Numbered from the stretch's first letter, positions 10,822 to 21,766 are shown. The stretch is 64,000 bases of DNA from Ailurus styani (GCA_002007465.1 LNAC01000348.1:988269-1052268), one strand, 5' to 3'. Notes: generated from the sequence alone by a model not told the origin. Numbers and translations: made by a program.

Positions 10822-11612
10822 GGAAGACTGGTAACTCTTTTTCGGCTAAGCATGTTGCTCAATCCAGGAGCTGTACAGTTCCAGCACTAAACAGATACAA
10901 GAAGCAAAAAAGAAGTAAGAGGATACTATCTATTCTCCTAACGTAACACAAGCCATTATTCAGCCTCATCAATGAAACCAAATCAAAGGGAAATGAAGTG
11001 TAATTTAGAACTTCAGATTTATTTTTCCAAGCTGACCTCCAGGTACATGCCCCATTCCAAACATTCCACCCCCGCACATCCTGGTCACCCTGAATAAGAC
11101 ATCTCTGTGTCTGATGCCGTTACCTCAGACTGGAGTGCATTTGCACTCCATGTCACATGATAAATGCACAAACTACCTTCAAAACCCAACTTAAATGTCA
11201 ATTCCTCAATGCCACCCAAACTATATGCCCACAGAAACTTTTAATCTATTAAAATGTTTATTAAATACTTCCATGCACTAAATTTAATAGTATGATACCA
11301 ACTCCTCCCAAGTGAAATCTTTTAACGAATATTCACTAAATGTGTAGTCAATGATAGGTTTAGTGCTTGGTTCTAGAATTTTAAAAACTGAATAATACAA
11401 TCTGCTGGCCTTAAAAAGCTCCCCAACTACACTGAAAACCTAATGCCAACAGTAAATGCAACAACTTATATGTATTTCAAGTGCTAGGGGAGTGCAGATA
11501 ACATAAATGTGTGCTGTTAAGACTAGCTCACTCAATCTTCATTCTTCATTCTTCATTCTCCACCCCACCACAAGAGTACCTCTTGCTCTGCAGACGCTAA
11601 AAAGCCAAAACT

Positions 11613-11807
11613 GGGCACCTGGGTGGCTCAGTGGGTTAAAGCCTCTGCCTTCGGCTCAGGTCATGATCTCAGGGTCCTGGGATCAAGGCTCGCATCGGGC
11701 TCTCTGATCGGCCGAGAGCCTGCTTCCTCCTGCCTCTCTGCCTACTTGTAATCTTTCTCTCTCTGTCAAATAAATAAAGAAAATCTTAAAATAATAAATA
11801 AATAAAT
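11613..11807 (+). mobile_element. CAN SINE, young, with internal deletion
   Basis: GGGCACCTGGGTGGCTCAGTGGGTTAAAGCC head. The middle is shortened and altered (CTGATCGGCCGAGAGCC, then straight to TGCCTCTCTGCC). Flanks AAAAAGCCAAAAC and AATAGCCAAAAC are the target duplication. It lies between the two inverted-repeat arms. Confidence 0.95.
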
Positions 11808-11990
11808 AAATAGCCAAAACCAACATTGTTCAACTGTTCTCACAGCTGGGCTTCTGGATACAATTTTGGACCTGTCAATGATACACTTTCATGGGACACA
11901 GAAATTAAAAGTGAGGTGGAGATCTCTTATTACACCTTTACTTTAATCTCTACTGGCAAACAAGTTGAGATATGAGATTTTTTTTTCAAA

Positions 11991-12296
11991 GTGGTGCTCC
12001 AGTATCCATTCTCTAATTCTTTGGATGTTGAGAAGTCAATTACAGTGGAGGCAAGATTGGACCCTAAATTCCAACACCCAGTCACCAGCTCCAAGTGTCA
12101 AGAGTTAGCTGAGGCAGCAACAAAGTGGCAAAAGCTTTCTAATTGTTTATTGGAATCTATGAATCAAATTCTTAAAGACAGTAATTACAAAGTCACCATC
12201 AGAGATTACAGCTTCCCTAGTAGGCCAGTTCTTAGAATTCTGGGAGTTATACATGGAGACCTAATCTTACAGGGCAAGAAGACTATCAAACTGTAG
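11991..12296 (+). other. Unidentified 101-codon open frame, possibly a decayed retrocopy
   Basis: An uninterrupted frame with balanced composition, no low complexity, and no overlap with a recognised repeat. It starts at GTG rather than ATG. Upstream, another frame (about 11860-11965) is also open, ending at a TGA, so a frameshifted fossil is conceivable. I do not recognise the peptide (it contains CQELAEAATKWQKLSNC). It ends about 150 bp before the right inverted-repeat arm. Chance remains the default explanation. Confidence 0.2.
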
Positions 12297-12444
12297 GTCA
12301 GACCTTAGAACACGAGAGAAAAAATGCTGCAGAATGAAACCAGAATCAGTACCTTGAAATTCCCCTTAACTATAAAAAGTTTCAAGTCCCTGAATTCAGA
12401 GTTGATAAATAATGAAACAGTCATATGTCCAACACACATAAGAG

Positions 12445-12625
12445 TTGAGCTCTAATGACTGACTTTCATCTTGAGTTCTGGTCATGTTTCCCATTTCTTC
12501 ATAGGTCCAGTAATGATAGAAACCCTGTATATGGTAACTGATACCTTGCAGAAACTCAAAATCCTGTTATAATCCTCTGAAAAGTACTACTGGGTAAACT
12601 TAGCTGGACTTGAACTCCAAACGGT
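12445..12625. repeat. Right arm of a ~180-bp inverted repeat
   Basis: Runs from TTGAGCTCTAATGACTGAC to GAACTCCAAACGGT. Inverted match to 10642-10821, with 1623 bp between the arms. A 97-bp stretch from TATATGGTAACTG to CCAAACGGT appears identical in the two arms. Confidence 0.95.
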
Positions 12626-12639
12626 CTCCTCTGATGCAC

Positions 12640-13950
12640 AGCAGCTGAAACTTTTAAGTTCTTTTATCCCTGGCTAGGTTGCTTGCATTTCAGTCCACAC
12701 GTGCATAGTTCAGGGTCAGCCTATGATACTGGCAAACTTTTACTGCAAAATGGGAACTGTAAAATAGAAACTAAATACATAGCAAAGCTATTTTCAACAG
12801 ACTAAAAATATATTAATTTTTCTAGTCTTCTAAGGTTGATGGCACAAGCCTTTTTCAACCTTCATTCACTCAGAAGTGGATGGTGGGTTGGTGTGTATGT
12901 ATGTGTTAGAAGGTGACTAGAATACGGAAAGGCTTAGGTTAGTGTAACTGTGAATTTCATAGATTAGTAAATTAAAAAGACAGAAGAAAAGAGACAGAAT
13001 GAAAGACCAAAACAAAAACAAAAACAAAAACAACCCAGATAAAATGGAAAAGAGAAGAAAAAGTACTGTAACCGATTTTATTGGCCAGTAACAACATTAA
13101 AAAAAAAAATACTACCTTCAACTACCATTTAAAATATTTTTTTTAAATCTTAGAAACCTTACTTGACATTTCACCAATTTATAATATACATGAACACTAG
13201 ATTTACCTTCCTTTTCTTTCTTCACAAACCAGAAACAATTGTGGGGGGAAAAAAAACAAAACAGTAATAGTCCTGGAACTACATCTAGGCACAAATAATC
13301 TATAAATAATACCACTCTGGGGTTGTTCTAGTGCTAAATGTAGATGCAGAAAGGAAGGAAAGGGAAATATTGAAAATTCAAAGATTTGATACCCATCTTT
13401 TCCAAATCAATCTTATTACTGCCAATCCCAATCAAATCTACCCTATAAAGTGAAAGCCATGAGAGGAAAACATGTTTTGAGGTTATTCACCCACATCTAC
13501 AGTTCTTAGAGATTCTTTCACGTACAGAAAACCTGCAGATTCTGTCATGGGGGGGCAGGGAGGATTACCTACAGTCTACCCGTAAATATAAAAGGAGGCA
13601 CATATATTAGAAAAATTTCTATTATATGATTAAAATAGGAAATTTCATTTATCTAAAATGCTAAATATTCTTCTATAGAATTACCAATTTGAGAAATCTA
13701 CTTCTATAAATATACACTTTAAGTATCAGTATATGAAAGGTAGTTTTAAGAAACATCCTATAAATTACATCTTTTGATCTAGTGTTCTATGGCAGCAAAA
13801 ACTGTTTGTAAAACAAACTGACAAAGCAATCCTCCAAACATGAGTTTTATATAAACTTCAATATGAACAGAATTAAAATGCAGATTCAACCATGAAACAA
13901 ATATGTCATTAACTCTTGGTTCTTACTAACTTATTTTGGGCCATAAACTC
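12640..13950. other. Unclassified AT-rich intronic sequence
   Basis: Includes an (AAAAAC)n run at 13010-13035. No gene or repeat family recognised. Confidence 0.45.
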
Positions 13951-13959
13951 TCAAATTTG

Positions 13960-14750
13960 ATAGCTATTATATAATAAAGAATCTGAATGACCTTTGTTCC
14001 TGGGAGGGAGTTTATAATCCTTGGAATTTCCCCAACGATGGGGGTATCTTTGTTTATGATAACAAGACGGCTCAGGATGGGGGCTGGCCACCAGAAAGAC
14101 CAACCATGTGACTAGTGTTGAGGATTTGAGTCCTGTTGAGCTTCTGAGTAGGGAAGGAGGGCTGGGGATAGCGTTCAGTCACATGGCCAATGATTCAATC
14201 AATCATGCTTACATGTGAAACAAATTCTGGACACCAAAGCTCAGTAGAGCCTCCTGGTTGATAAACAACACACTGATGTGGTGGGAGGGTAATGTGCCCT
14301 GATTCCACAGGAAGCGGGTACAGAAGCTCTTGTGTTTGGGACCATCGCATTCTGCCCACTTGGCTGGTCCCAATCTGCTTTAAAATAAAACTGTAACCAT
14401 AAGAATAGTGCCTTCCTGAATTCGGAGTCATTCTAATAAATCATCACACCTCAGGGGGGTTGTAAGACACCCCCACACCACTCAAGATCTGTGACCAGTT
14501 GGTCAAAAGTGTGGGTAGAATGGGGATCCAACTTCCCACTGGCATCTGAAATGGGAGCAGTCATGAGTCTGGGTGGTTAATGTCAAAACAGCACTGCAAT
14601 TTACCAAGTGATGCCAGAATACCAAACCTCTAACAGAGCTTCCTCCATCATTTCTTATACAAGCTAACTTCTCTATGCTGAGACATAGAAGGAATGAAGC
14701 CATAAAACTTGCAGAATTTCTATCATCATGCAATCCAAATTCCGCAAGCT
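13960..14750 (+). mobile_element. Old endogenous-retrovirus LTR, family not assigned
   Basis: Recognisable LTR text: 'ggctggccaccagaaagaccaaccatgtgac', 'gttcagtcacatggccaatgattcaatcaatcatgc', 'ctcagtagagcctcctggttgataaaca', 'gaccagttggtcaaaagtgtgggt' and 'actggcatctgaaatgggagcagtcatg'. AATAAA-like signals occur in the middle. Non-coding; minus-strand open frames here are fortuitous. Confidence 0.6.
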
Positions 14751-14889
14751 CCATTCCTTACAATTTCTGGCTCAGCAAATCAACCTCCAGAAAAATTATC
14801 TTTAAAAAAAAGTTATAAGTAGTTGGAAGAAGTGGTATCAAATCCCAAAATACTTTTTAAAACTTTTTAAAACTAAGTTTGTATAACAT

Positions 14890-15125
14890 TACATGAAGGG
14901 TCAGCAAACTTTTTCTGAACAGAGCCAGAGTATAAATATTTTAGGCTTTACAGGCCATAGGCCTGTCATAACTACTCAACCATGTTATGGCAAAAGTGAA
15001 AAGAGCCATAGCAACATGTGAACAAAAAAATGCTGCTATGTTCCAATAAAACTTTATTTTTCAAAGATGAGAGAAGGACTGAATTTAGCCCACATGGATC
15101 ATCATTTACTGATCCCTAATTTCTT
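14890..15125. mobile_element. hAT-type non-autonomous DNA transposon fragment
   Basis: 'gtcagcaaactttttctgaacagagccagagtataaatattttaggctttacaggcc...ccaataaaactttatttttcaaa...gaatttagcccacatggatc' belongs to a common mammalian hAT-Charlie-like family; I do not assign the MER name. Confidence 0.7.
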
Positions 15126-15317
15126 CAAATAAACATTCAAATTCATGCAAGTCATCTGACAGCATGAACTCTAATGTCATACCAATAATTAACAGTCTGA
15201 GAAACAGGATTAATACATTTTCTTAGGGAAAAAAACCCTGAATTTATAGTAAAATACATACACACATATTAATAATATAAGTCGTTATAAATCAAATGTT
15301 ATAAATTATGACACAAA

Positions 15318-15362
15318 ACAAATGTGTGTGTATATATGTGTGTGTGTATATATATATATACA
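15318..15362. repeat. (TG)n/(TA)n microsatellite
   Basis: Alternating GTGTGTGTATATATGTGTGTGTGTATATATATATATA. Confidence 0.9.
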
Positions 15363-15419
15363 TACAGAATATGAGAAGTAGATGACCAAACCCATACCAG
15401 AAATCTTTGTTACACTTTA

Positions 15420-15627
15420 TTTTTTTTTTTTTAAAGATTTTATTTATTCATTTGACACAGAGAGAGAGATTACAAGTAGATAGAGAGGAAGGCAGAGAGA
15501 GAGGAGAGAGGAGGAAGCAGGCTCCCTGCTGAGCAGGGAGCCTGATGTGGGCCTCGATCCCAGGACCCTGGGATCATGACCTGAGCCGAAGGCAGCGGCT
15601 TTAACCCACTGAGCCACCCAGGCGCCC
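15420..15627 (-). mobile_element. CAN SINE, young
   Basis: Full-length antisense copy. Perfect 15-bp target duplication CTTTGTTACACTTTA at 15405-15419 and 15628-15642. Confidence 0.97.
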
Positions 15628-15645
15628 CTTTGTTACACTTTAGAT

Positions 15646-15785
15646 TTAAGATTTTTTATTTATTTATTTGACAGAGAGATCACAATAGGCAGAGAGCCAG
15701 ATATGGGGCTCGATCCCAGGACCCTGGGATCATGACCTGAGCCGAAGGCAGAGGCTTAACCCACTAAGCCACCCAGGCGCCCCCA
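15646..15785 (-). mobile_element. CAN SINE, young, shortened
   Basis: Antisense copy with a deleted middle (AGAGAGCCAGATATGGGGC). Target duplication ACACTTTAGAT at 15635-15645 and 15786-15796 overlaps that of the neighbouring SINE, so this site was used twice. Confidence 0.94.
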
Positions 15786-16593
15786 ACACTTTAGATAATT
15801 TTTATTTAACTCCAAATTTTTCAGATAATGTCTAAAGCATACTAAAATTCAAAAATTCCTTCAACTTACATGGAAGCACATGTTAAGTGCCAGGCACTGT
15901 GATAGGTGCTATAAGAGTCCCTGGCAGACTAACTCATTTTGAAACATGTTTATCCATACAGTAGTTAAAACAATTTTATTTTAGGTAACAGTAAGACAAA
16001 GTCCAGTGCCAAGACAAGGTTTAATCCCTGAATTCTTACAAATAAACATTTATATGTTCTGTGCCATATACTTACAGAGAAGAACCTATATTCTTCATTA
16101 GTACACATTTACTATAGCTTGTTCTTCTATAAATTTATCTTGTCAATAACTATTATTAAAGGAAGGATGCCTCATTAATCTCAATTAATAAAAGGTGTCC
16201 TCCATCCAAAAAGGAGGTGAAGAAATTTGCCCTAAGACATTTGATTGTTGAATCTTAATAAGTACAAGAAAAATGGAGGAAAGTTAGCAACTGGTTAGAC
16301 TGTATATCAGTCTTAAAATAACAAAGGTGAAGATAAAAAATATATTTCATAATAGAACTTTGGCAGGAAGCTTGAGGAATTTCTCTTATTTTCCTCGTGA
16401 TTTTAAGATATCATACAATTTTATAATACCCTTTAAAAAATACAATTTTAATCCATATCACAAAGATGAAAAGAAACAATCTCTACCAAAGATTTACACA
16501 AATATAAAATCATACCATATTTAGAACTGATTTGTTATATCATGTGTATTAGTTTTCTTTTTTTCTTTTTTTTTTTTTTAAAGATTTTATTTA

Positions 16594-16801
16594 GGGCGCC
16601 TGGGTGGCTCAGTGGGTTAAAGCCCCTGCCTTCGGCTCAGGTCACGATCTCAGGGTCCTGGGATCAAGGCCCACATCGGGCTCTCTGCTCAGCAGGGAGC
16701 CTGCTTCCTCCTCTCTCTCTCTCTCTGCCTGCCTCTCAGCCTACTTGTGATCTGATCTCTCTGTGTCAAATAAATAAATAAAATCTTAAAAAAAAAAAAA
16801 A
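16594..16801 (+). mobile_element. CAN SINE, young, nested head-to-head in a minus SINE
   Basis: GGGCGCCTGGGTGGCTCAGTGGGTTAAAGCC to an A-tail that runs into the N block, so the true end and right target duplication are missing. Confidence 0.95.
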
Positions 16802-17121
16802 NNNNNNNNNNNNNNNNNNNNNNNNNNNNNNNNNNNNNNNNNNNNNNNNNNNNNNNNNNNNNNNNNNNNNNNNNNNNNNNNNNNNNNNNNNNNNNNNNNN
16901 NNNNNNNNNNNNNNNNNNNNNNNNNNNNNNNNNNNNNNNNNNNNNNNNNNNNNNNNNNNNNNNNNNNNNNNNNNNNNNNNNNNNNNNNNNNNNNNNNNNN
17001 NNNNNNNNNNNNNNNNNNNNNNNNNNNNNNNNNNNNNNNNNNNNNNNNNNNNNNNNNNNNNNNNNNNNNNNNNNNNNNNNNNNNNNNNNNNNNNNNNNNN
17101 NNNNNNNNNNNNNNNNNNNNN
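16802..17121. other. Assembly gap (320 N)
   Basis: Continuous N between the A-tail of a plus SINE and the middle of a minus SINE. Inverted young SINEs are a plausible cause of the break. Any translated frame across it is meaningless. Confidence 0.99.
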
Positions 17122-17328
17122 GCTGAGCAGAGAGCCCGATGCGGGCCTCGATCCCAGGACCCTGAGATCGTGACCTGAGCCGAAAGCAGAGGCTTTAACC
17201 CACTGAGCCACCCAGGTGCCCGTGTATTAGTTTTCTAATGTTGCTGTAACAAACTACTACAAATTTAGGGGCTTAAAACAACAGAAATTTATTCGGTTAC
17301 AGCTCTAGAGGCCAGAAATCCAAACTGA

Positions 17329-17515
17329 ATTTTTTTTTTTAGATTATTTATTTATTTGACAGAGAGAGAGCACAAGCAAGGGGAGCAGCAGGCAGAGGGA
17401 GAGGGAATCAGACTCTCCAAGGAACAGGGAGCCTGATGCAAGGCTCGATCCCAGGACCCCAGGATCATGACCTGAGCCAAAGGCAGTTGCTTAACCAACT
17501 GAGCCACCCAGGAGC
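17329..17515 (-). mobile_element. CAN SINE, intermediate, inside the MLT2 LTR
   Basis: Antisense copy ending GAGCCACCCAGGAGC. Target duplication TCCAAACTGA at 17319-17328 and 17516-17525. Confidence 0.95.
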
Positions 17516-17707
17516 TCCAAACTGAGTTTTATAGAACTAAATGAAAGTGTCAAAAGGACCATGCTCCCTTGGAAGGTTTCAAGGGAGCACTTTTTCCTTG
17601 CTTCTTCCAGCTTCTGGCACTCCTGGGCTTGTCACCACATCATTCTAATTTCTGTTCTTATATAACCATTTTGATTTCTGCTCTTCTATGTCAAATTCTC
17701 TTCTGCT

Positions 17708-17914
17708 TTTTTTTTTTTTTTAAAAGAAAGAGGGTGAGTCCAAGTGTGTTGGGGGCGGGAGGGCCGTATCAGAGGGAGAGGGAGAAAGAGAATCCCAAGC
17801 AGGCTCCATGCCCAGAGCAGAGCTCAATGGAAGCTTGATCTCACGACAGAGATTGTGACCCAAGCTGAAATCAAGAGTCGGATGCCCAACCAACGAAGCC
17901 ATGCAGGCACCCCT
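17708..17914 (-). mobile_element. CAN SINE, older, inside the MLT2 LTR
   Basis: Poly-T, AAAAGAAAGAGGGTGAGTCC..., 'gcccagagcagagctcaatggaagcttgatctcac...ccatgcaggcacccc'. Divergent antisense copy. Confidence 0.85.
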
Positions 17915-18300
17915 CTCCCTCCCTCTTATAAAGACATTTGTGATTACATTTATAGCATACCTGAATAATCCAGGATATTCTCCCTAGCTCAAGATCTTTA
18001 ACTTACATCTTCCAAGTCCTCTCTGTCATATAAAGTAGTATATTTCCAGGGATTAAGGCTTGGATACCTTTGAGGACCATTACTCAGCCTAGTACCATGT
18101 GGTTCATCTTAGAAATGTCAGATAAATATATAAATCCATTAGAATTCTGAATAGGGCAGTTAATATATTTTTTCATGGTAAATTAGCCAATCTAATAAGT
18201 ATTACTGAATGCTCCCAGCCATCGGGTGCTAACTCAACATATCATACTTTCTCATTTATTTTTACTTTTTATTTTTTTATTTTCATGCCTTCTCATTTTA

Positions 18301-18496
18301 TTTTTTAAAGATTTTATTTATTTATTTGACAGAGAGAGAGAGACAGTGAAAGAGGTAACACAAGCAGGGGGAGTGGGAGAGGGAGAAGCAGGCTTCCCGT
18401 GGAGCTGGGAGCCTGATGTGGGGCTCGATCCCAGAACCCTGGGATCATGACCTGAGTTGAAGGCAAACACTCAACGACTGAGCCACCCAGGTGTCC
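18301..18496 (-). mobile_element. CAN SINE
   Basis: Antisense copy with perfect 17-bp target duplication CATGCCTTCTCATTTTA at 18284-18300 and 18497-18513. Confidence 0.97.
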
Positions 18497-18616
18497 CATG
18501 CCTTCTCATTTTAAATGACACTCAACAATCTGCACTGTATCTTTCCACCTATTGGTTCAGGTTCTGATGAACAGTTTATAATCCATAATACCTAACAAAA
18601 AGTATAGATGTGATGT

Positions 18617-18835
18617 GGGTGCCTGGGTGGCTCAGTTGGGTTAAAGCCTCTGCCTTCGGCTCAGGTCATGATCCCAGGGTCCTGGGATCGAGGCCCATAT
18701 CGGGCTCTCTGCTCGGCAGGGAGCCTGCTTCCTCCTCTCCCTGTNGAGCCTGCTTCCTCCTCTCTCTACCTACTTATGATCTCTCTCCGTCAAGTAAATA
18801 AAAATTAAAAAATAAAGGAATCTTAAAAAAAGGAA
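18617..18835 (+). mobile_element. CAN SINE, young, with an N and a local duplication
   Basis: GGGTGCCTGGGTGGCTCAGTTGGG head. GAGCCTGCTTCCTCCTCTC occurs on both sides of a single N at 18745, which looks like an unresolved join. Its target duplication (AAGTATAGATGTG / AAGTATAGACGTG) is interrupted by the next SINE. Confidence 0.93.
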
Positions 18836-18840
18836 GTATA

Positions 18841-19049
18841 GGGCGCCTGGGTGGCTCAGTGGGTTAAAGCCTCTGCTTTCGGCTCAGGTCATGATCTCAG
18901 CGTCCTGGGATCGAGGCCCGCATCAGGCTCTCTGCTCGGCAGGGAGCCTGCTTCCTCCTCTCCCTGTCTCTCTGCCTTCCTCTCTGCCTACTTGTAATCT
19001 CTCTCTCTGTGTCAAATAAATAAATAAAATCTTAAAAAAAAAAAAAAGG
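18841..19049 (+). mobile_element. CAN SINE, young, inserted in its neighbour's target duplication
   Basis: Full length. Target duplication GGAAGTATA before (18832-18840) and after (about 19048-19056). It lies within the right target duplication of the SINE at 18617. Confidence 0.96.
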
Positions 19050-19119
19050 AAGTATAGACGTGGTAGTACTAAAGATGACCCACGAGTACTATGTGAGTTT
19101 GCTAGAGCTATATACTGTA

Positions 19120-19690
19120 AGTATGGGGCATTAAGCTTTTGATTGGTGAGGCATCCATTCCAAACACATCCATCTCAAATAAACATATTACTAGCTATAC
19201 TGTACAGCTACTAGCAAAACAACTACATAAGAAACCAGGTTACCCCCATCCATGACATTGTCCTTTCAGAAAGCTTTCAGTAACCTAGGTAACTAACTGC
19301 TTGAGTGACTCCACTGTTTCCTTCTGTACCCTAATTCCCACTCTTACACTTTAAATTCACTAACAGACTGAACCCACAAAACCCTAGCAACACCCCACCC
19401 TTAGACCCTACAGCAGACCCATTATCCCTCCCTCTCTCTCTACCTGCGACCTTGATGTACAGCCCTTACGTGGCCCTGGAGAGTGCCATTTACTTTTCAA
19501 GACCTGTAAATAATAAATCTTGCTTTTAAAGTTCCATATTGGTTTTAGGAGGTGTTCCTGAATCATTAAGAACCATGAGAGCTAGTCCAGCCAAAACAAT
19601 GGCCCCAGTGGCAGTAGGTGGAATGTCTCTGCGGCTTGCTATGAGTAAATACAGGCCTGGGTAAGGGCCTAAGGCATTCTTAGCCAAGAC
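19120..19690 (+). mobile_element. LTR-like sequence with polyadenylation signal
   Basis: 'cctgtaaataataaatcttgcttttaaagttcc' is typical of an LTR R-region polyadenylation signal. The following 'ggttttaggaggtgttcctgaatcattaagaaccatgagagctagtccagccaaaacaatggcccc' resembles LTR text I cannot name. Confidence 0.4.
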
Positions 19691-20260
19691 CATCACAACA
19701 GGCTACCATAATAAAGAACTATAGACTGGAAGGTTTAAACAACAGGAATTAATTTTCTCATGATTCTGGAGGCTAGAAATCTAAAATCAACATGTCAGCA
19801 GGGTTCTAAGACACTCTGTCCTTGACTTGTAAAAGGCTCTCTTCTCTCTGTGTCTTCACATGTTCTTACTCCTGTGTGTGTCTATGTCCTAATCTTCATC
19901 TCTTATAAGGACACCAATCAGCCACAATGGGTGGCTTAGTTGGTTGAGTGTCCAACTCTTGGTTTCTGCTCAGGTCGTGATCTCATGGTCTTGGGACCAA
20001 GCCCTGAGTTGGGCTCTCCACTCAGCGTAGTCTGCTGGGGATTCTCTCTCCTTCTGCCCCTCTCCCCACTCGCTCTCTCTCTCAAATAAATAAAATCCGA
20101 AAAAGGACACCAACCATAATGGATAAGGCCCACCCAGTGATCCCATTCTAACTTAATTACCTCTTTAAAAACCCCATCCCCAAATACAGTCACATTCTGA
20201 AGTACCAGAAATTAGGACTTCAACATATGAAATCTGGGGGAACACAATTCAGCTGATAAA
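19690..20260 (+). mobile_element. MLT2-type ERVL LTR, second copy
   Basis: 'ccataataaagaactatagactgg...tctcatgattctggaggctagaaatc', 'ctcttataaggacacc', and the 3' end 'ctttaaaaaccccatccccaaatacagtcacattctgaagtacc...aggacttcaacatatgaaatctgggggaacacaattcagc'. Interrupted by a SINE. Confidence 0.8.
19922..20104 (+). mobile_element. CAN SINE, older, inside the MLT2-type LTR
   Basis: 'atgggtggcttagttggttgagtgtccaactcttggtttc' with a damaged head. LTR text GGACACCAATCA / GGACACCAACCA flanks it as the target duplication. Confidence 0.9.
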
Positions 20261-20579
20261 AAGTGCCAAAGAAGAGAAGCATGCTTAATCTTAAAACTCA
20301 TGAAATAACTTTAAGAAACTGGTTGAGGAAACCTAAAATAAATACCAACAGGCCATTAGGGATCAGCAGAAGTCCTATAATATTACAGATAAGTTCACCA
20401 AAAATAACGCTAAAGTCAGTAAGGATGGACAAAGAATTATACAACAAAGAGCCAGAAAAAAACTACAGGTGAAGATGCATTACAAATTTGGAAGACTTTT
20501 TTTTTTAATGGAAGCATAATGACCAGTAAATGACACTGAGAATAAATATCATATACTAAACCATAATAACCCCATAATG

Positions 20580-21150
20580 CAATGGTTCTCCAATTGTGGT
20601 CCAAGATTCCCCGGGTCCCCAATATTCTGCCTTTTCTAACTAGGTATCTGTAGGAAGCCAAACTTTCTTCATATATTTCGATCAAAACAACAAATCAAAA
20701 CTGATTAAATGCAAAAACAAGTATGAGAATCAAGTTGTCTTCTATTAAACAAAACATTAAAAAGATGTGCAGAGGGGTGCCTGGGTGGCTCAGTGGGTTA
20801 GAACCTCTGCCTTCGGCTCAGGTCATGATCTTGGGGTCCTGGGATCGAGCCCCGTGTCAGGCTCCTTGCTCAGCAGGGAGCCTGCTTCCTCCTCTCTCTC
20901 TGTCTGCCTCTCTGCCTACTTGCGATCTCTCTCTCTGTGTCAAATAAATAAATAAAATCTTTAAAAAAAAATGTTACTGTATTAACATGTAATGGCTGTG
21001 TTTATTGTTAAGTACTTTAAAATTTAACAGTTTTAATTTCTGACATGATAAATACTGGAAGATCTTCCCATATGAACCAAACCCTTGCATTCTCAATAAT
21101 TTTAGATGTTAAGTGTGCCTGAGAACAGAAAGTGTGAGAACGCAGAGCAC
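20580..21150 (+). mobile_element. hAT transposon fossil (3' coding part and end), copy 1
   Basis: 'tgtaggaagccaaactttcttcatatatttcgatcaaaacaacaaatcaaaactgattaaatgc...atgagaatcaagttgtcttctattaaacaaaacattaaaaagatgtgc' is the decayed C-terminal coding end of a hAT transposase (dimerisation region). 3' text follows the inserted SINE. A second copy is at 60000-61200. Confidence 0.7.
20775..20971 (+). mobile_element. CAN SINE, young, inside hAT copy 1
   Basis: GGGTGCCTGGGTGGCTCAGTGGGTTAGAACC to TCTTTAAAAAAAAA. It splits the hAT text between 'aaagatgtgcag' and 'tgttactgtattaacatg'. Confidence 0.96.
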
Positions 21151-21766
21151 TGATCCAGTTAGCACCTCTACTGCAGGAACTCAGTCCATCTCCCCAGTGC
21201 CTGGACAAACTACATCTGTCTAGTGAGTCAAACCTAGATTTACCAATGATTTAAAAAAAAATTTCATAATGATAAATCCATCAACAGTACATTATTAACC
21301 TAAGCATTTACAGCTCCAAAATAAATTAAAAATGATAAAAATTCAAAGAGAAATAGAATACATAAAAAACTACAGTCAGAGATTACAACATACGTTCCTC
21401 AACAATTAAAACAAGAAGACAGAAAATCAGCATGGATACAGAAGAACTGAACAATATCATCAACCAATTTGACCTGATGAGTTAACAGAACATTCCACCC
21501 AACTACAACAAAAACATACATTCTTCTCAAATGCACACAAAACATTTACCAAGAGAGACTATATTCTGGGTTATAAAACAATTTATGATAAATTTGAAAG
21601 GAGTCGTGTCATATAATATTTTCTTAGTACTGCAGACTTAACTTAGAAATCAGTAGAAGAGAGATCCTTTGAAAACCTTGAAATATTTCCAAATAGCCCC
21701 TGGGCAAGAGAAGAAACCAAAAACGGAAAATTAGAATTATTTCAAGCTGAATGAAAATGATAGTAC

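Larger units (their letters stand above)
16559..17221 (-). mobile_element. CAN SINE, young, hosting a nested SINE and the gap
   Basis: Its 3' end (poly-T, AAAGATTTTATTTA) is at 16559-16593 and its 5' half (GCTGAGCAGAGAGCCC...GGTGCCC) at 17122-17221. Target duplication GTGTATTAGTTTTCT at 16544-16558 and 17222-17236 is perfect. Confidence 0.9.
16545..18106 (+). mobile_element. MLT2-type ERVL LTR, broken by SINEs and a gap
   Basis: Begins TGTATTAGTTTTCT (16545), resumes at 17222 with 'gttgctgtaacaaactactacaaatttaggggcttaaaacaacagaaatttatt...gttacagctctagaggccagaaatcc', and ends 'gggattaaggcttggatacctttgaggaccattactcagcctagtacca'. SINE insertions split it at 16559, 17329 and 17708. Confidence 0.85.

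Noticed and set aside
16786..17211. 141-codon frame across the N block
   Set aside because: It is translated through undetermined bases within two SINEs.
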